Part shown: in pieces, positions 60,681 through 64,000 of the stretch
Layout: each line of letters begins with the position of its first letter
Numbering within the stretch: position 1 is the first letter of the stretch
NCBI RefSeq assembly: GCF_007655135.1
Contig: NC_045127.1
Location: 15,571,001 to 15,635,000 of the forward strand
Reading direction: 5' to 3'
DNA: 64,000 nucleotides
DNA from: Punica granatum
Lineage: Eukaryota; Streptophyta; Magnoliopsida; Myrtales; Lythraceae
Notes under the pieces: model-generated
Told to the model about the DNA's origin: nothing
Databases searched by the model: none
What the model saw: only the letters and a program-made list of their open reading frames with translations
Program-made: the position numbers and the translations under genes

Positions 60681-62291
60681 TCAGTCGTCCTCTCTCTCAG
60701 GGGGCAGACCACATGGCAATAGCATTTTCTGCACAAAATGAAATACAGCTTCTTAAGGAATATTCTTCATGCATATTTTTGTCTATGTACACTTCCAATA
60801 TATAATAAATCAAACCAGCCACATTTTTCTCGTTCTTTTCCTTTCCTTTTAGTTTTTTTTTTTCCGGTCACAAAATCTATATCCATGTCAACACAATCAC
60901 CACAGTATTTCACTTTATCAAGAGAACCAAAACATCATACAATTGCAGGATTCTTTTTCTCCATTTTCATTTATAATCAAAAGGGTAACTTTTAAACATA
61001 AGAAGCATATAAAAAGCCTGAAAGATATATAAACACAACAGAATAGCGAGATTTTGCCAAGATGAAAAAGAAAATCCTAGGATTGGCTCATTAAATCAAA
61101 AAGACAAAAACAAAAATCCATATAAATCAAAGAAGCAACACAAGTTCAAAATTCTAGTAAACAAGAGACTAGTGTCTAGGAAGAAAGCACTCCTGTGGGG
61201 AGGCCTCCTTAAAGTGTTTGAAAATTGAAAATTTAGTGGAAACATAAGACTAACAGTGGACCAGTCTGTGCCAGGAACCTAGAGGATCTCATGCTCTATG
61301 GTGCACTGACAGAAACATCTATCTTTTCCCCACAAATGCAGCTACATCCTCTTAGGACATGTGAAGCTTCACTCTATATGTATGATTTGCTCAACTAAAC
61401 AAAAGGTCAATTGTGCAATGGACAGTGGAGGAGAATTCCACTACTTTTATGATGCATGATTTGATGGGAAAGAGGACATTGACCTTTGAATGAAATAGAA
61501 ATTATCTTGTAGTTCCTAAGAAACACAGCATCATAACATTAGAAAAGCGGATTGCATGCATAGGAAGCTTGTTAGCTTCCACTAAAATTTACTCATATGT
61601 TATAACCTTTCTTCATTACTTATAACCTTTCTTCATTACTTTTCCTTTATAAGTTTTGATGCAAACAAAATGTTAACACTTGAAAAGACTATCCCTGATT
61701 ATAATATCACAGCAAAGCAAAGGATTTCAGCATTATTCTACTTGCGTCAAGAGTCAAAGAGATAAAGTAATAAAATGTTCCAGAAGTGCTAATCTTTATA
61801 GTCATATTCAGCACTTAGCTGATCAGTAGGCACCTTCACAGTAACCCCATAAATCCACATTGCAACAACCAATACCCAAGATCACAAACTCACAAGTCAT
61901 CAATGCAGATCTCTCTGTGTGTATAAAATGATATAAGAAAAGCAAGAACTTCGGAGGATAATCAATATCATATGCTAACCTGCATGAAATTGTACCGTTC
62001 TCTTCCAATTGATTCATTTTCAGCGATGGCAAAATAGGCCAGTATCGGATAGTGGCCAACATATGATGCATAGCTATCACGCTGGATGTTCACCGCCCAC
62101 TCACTGCACAATTTAAAAGCTAATGGGTAAGCAAACTAAAAGCTAGTAACCAGGAAAAAAAAAATGATACTGAATGTACAAGAAGCTAATAACACTGACA
62201 ATCTATTCAAGTCCGCATGCCCAGTTCCAACATATTTAGCCTGGAGATGCTCGAGCTGGGAATTGATATTAAACCTGTCACTGGCCTGCAT
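60681..62291 (-). CDS. SF3B5: Splicing factor 3B subunit 5 (SF3b10), complete
   Basis: Three coding exons on the minus strand: 62291-62200, 62103-61980 and 60728-60681. Introns are GT-AG (donors GTCAGT and GTTAGC). They join to exactly 87 residues: MQASDRFNINSQLEHLQAKY, VGTGHADLNRFEWAVNIQRD, SYASYVGHYPILAYFAIAEN, ESIGRERYNFMQKMLLPCGL, PPEREDD. This is the near-invariant SF3b10/Rds3-partner subunit of the U2 snRNP SF3b complex, which helps position U2 at the branch point, and the length equals the usual plant length. The second intron is long (1251 bp). The start ATG at 62291 is at the family's usual place. A GT-AG intron in the 5' UTR is likely, with donor GAAAGAG|GTGAGG at 63567/63566 and a possible acceptor CTGTAG next to 62323. 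Likely a functional housekeeping gene. Confidence 0.97.
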
Positions 62292-63566
62292 GAATCAAAG
62301 AAATGCAAATTATGTACGCGAATCTACAGCTCCATGATAGATAAATCCAAAAACTACTTAGAGAGAAAAAAAAAAAAAAAAAAAAGGACAGGAAACTAGA
62401 ATTATAGTAAGGGTCAAGAATACGAGAGTCGCATACATCAAGTAGCTGCACGAGAATACACCACTTAAAAGGAAAAACCTCATTGGTTTCAGGAAAGCAA
62501 TCGATTATATGAATAAAAGCATCACACACAATTTATCTCCAACGGAAAACTCCAGCAAAGTTGGAAAAGAAGCTTTTTGTCGGTAAAAATTCATATCTAT
62601 ATCTTTCCCGAAACCATGCGCACCAAGGAGAATGGATTCTTCTTACAAATTTTTCCATGCTTCTATAAAAGAACAATTAATTAACATTGCCTTCATAGTT
62701 CTTCAAGCCCAACAGAACTGCAAAGTTAATCAAATTAAGTCCACAAACCAGGCCACCGAACCAATAAGCAAACTCTAATGACCACAGCAAGCAAAACACC
62801 CAAAATGGAAAGCCCTCTTATTGTCTTGACTTCAGCAAAATCCTGAACCTTGTTTCAATTACGAACTGCTAACATAATTTTGTGTAACACCAAATTTCCA
62901 AACCTAATCTGAGCCCATCCTTTATTAAACTTACAAATATCAATTGAGCTCGAGGCTACTGGTTCTGCAGAACCTGGGACGAATGGATGAAGAACATACC
63001 TGCATGCTTGCTTCCTGGGTTTAGTGGTTGAAAATGAACCGAAGCTACAACAGGATACTTGTTCGACTCCAATAGAATAAATCTGCATTCACATGGCCCC
63101 AAAAATATGAGCTGCAATTCTTTAATGCAATTTTTAGAGAAAAGTACCAAGCTTCCCCTCTGTTAAAATTCAGAACCAAAGCCAAGAACCGACGGATTCC
63201 GTTGACATGGCTGCTAAGTATTATAATCCTAAGCTTAATTATCGTCAGTAATTTCGAAAACCTACAGCAAATTTTCTATCTTTCCCTTAAATTGAAACAA
63301 TTACGGCTAGGAGAGGGGGTCGTGCCGGCTCGCCGCCGCAACCACCTCAAGGCCGGGCCATGTCGCCCAAGATCCTCATAATTGCCTATCAATCTACTTC
63401 TAGAACAGTCAAAGCAATTCACAACGAGCAGTTGGCCCTGAAAACCTCAAGCCCAGGCGATGTCGGCACCATCGCGAGAGGCAACAATTAATTGCAAACC
63501 AATCAACCAACTCGCTAATTAGTAAAGCCAGAAAAATCTACAAATTCAGAAAACCCTAAGCCTCAC
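62292..63566 (-). other. 5' UTR intron of SF3B5
   Basis: Between the splice donor GTGAGG (63566-63561) and the coding start. A telo-box TTAGGGTTT (plus strand AAACCCTAA, 63551-63559) lies at the intron's 5' edge. Poly-A/T tracts near 62368. No other gene seen; frames in this stretch are short and lack motifs. Confidence 0.6.
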
Positions 63567-63850
63567 CTCTTTCACTTCAGATGGAAAGGACGGAGCGGCT
63601 GCGAAAGCGGAAGAAGTATTCGCGATTGGTCAGAGCCAGAGGTCGCCGGGGAGTCGGGACAGAGAGGAAACAGCCAGCGGAAACGTGAAGGGAAGGGAAG
63701 CACTGAGAGGGTTGGGTCGGGTCGGGTCGATTATTATGAACTAGTAAAGAGAAGCGAGAGTGACGGAGAGAGAGAGTGCGAGAGGCGGCAACGGGAGTGG
63801 GCCTTAGAGATGTTCGATGAATTCAGGCTGGGCCATGAAAATATAGTTCA
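63567..63850 (-). promoter_or_regulatory. SF3B5 first exon and proximal promoter with site II boxes
   Basis: A CT-rich minus-strand leader (complement of GAGAGAGAGAGTGCGAGAGG, about 63765-63785) fits a plant 5' UTR. TGGGCC (site II-type) occurs at 63798-63803 and 63829-63834, and GGGTCGGGTCGGGTCG lies near 63713-63730. Site II plus telo-box is the known combination in plant housekeeping and proliferation-linked genes. The transcription start itself is not identified. Confidence 0.55.
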
Positions 63851-64000
63851 TATGGGCTTTTTTTTAAGAGTAAACTAACAATTTGGTCTTGATATAGTCA
63901 AATTGCATCAATCGGATCCCTTGGATGAAATCTACATCAAGTTAGTCCCTACTAACGTCAAATTGGCCCCTTATAACATCAAATTGGTCCCTTATAACAT
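63851..64000. repeat. Short tandem repeat at the window edge
   Basis: The block CCCTTATAACATCAAATTGG recurs at the very end (two units, about 63970-64000), with related 'GTCAAATTGGCCCCTTA' and 'GTCAAATTGCATC' before it. This may be the start of another repeat element, cut by the window. Confidence 0.45.

Noticed and set aside
61823..62080. 85-codon minus frame over SF3B5 exon 2
   Set aside because: Shifted frame of the true exon; the correct phase gives the SF3B5 sequence.

Overview
This is plant nuclear DNA from a eudicot. Support comes from spliced plant-type genes at both ends (a RLCK-IX/USP-type kinase and the spliceosome subunit SF3B5), a proline-rich cell-wall protein gene, tRNA-derived SINEs carrying a GGGATTAGTCGG-type 3' domain, and several MITE, hAT, Mutator and LTR-retrotransposon families. 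A Myrtales genome such as pomegranate would fit the repeat types, but that is a guess from memory and was not tested.

Layout. 1-1466: 3' part of a receptor-like cytoplasmic kinase gene (+). 1467-10.7 kb: AT-rich intergenic DNA with fold-back elements and MITEs. 10719-11333: a small secreted proline-rich protein (+). 11.3-20.4 kb: intergenic DNA rich in small elements, including a Mutator-type MITE with a 9-bp target duplication nested in another MITE, and a tRNA-derived SINE with an 11-bp target duplication. 20473-59267: one hAT transposon, with an 8-bp duplication ACTATTAC on both sides, swollen to about 38.8 kb by nested insertions. 60681-62291: complete three-exon SF3B5 gene (-), with its 5' UTR intron and promoter running to about 63.8 kb.

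Inside the hAT are: (i) a captured fragment of a brassinosteroid-signalling-kinase (BSK) gene; (ii) a 13.6-kb LTR element (21651-35213) in minus orientation, with about 4.6-kb LTRs, a tRNA-Arg-type primer site and only an Ogre-like extra ORF1; (iii) the decayed hAT transposase, with a roughly 708-bp tandem triplication; (iv) a 19.4-kb related LTR element (38546-57953, duplication TGTGG) inserted in the third copy; and (v) a young Ty3/gypsy element (52431-56455) inside one LTR of (iv), with a gag::RNase H/integrase deletion fusion. The order of insertion is hAT, then the two Ogre-like elements, then the gypsy element. Removing the insertions and the extra tandem copies leaves a hAT of about 4.4 kb.

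The most unusual signal is in the two Ogre-like elements. They carry tandem arrays whose units combine a nearly constant linker (AAAGCAGTAAATG) with a short inverted repeat. The arms of that repeat differ between arrays (GGGT/ACCC, GGAC/GTCC, GGGC/GCCC) yet stay complementary, which suggests selection or biased turnover acting on a hairpin. Only the kinase, proline-rich protein and SF3B5 genes look like functional host genes. Everything coding inside the hAT is broken.
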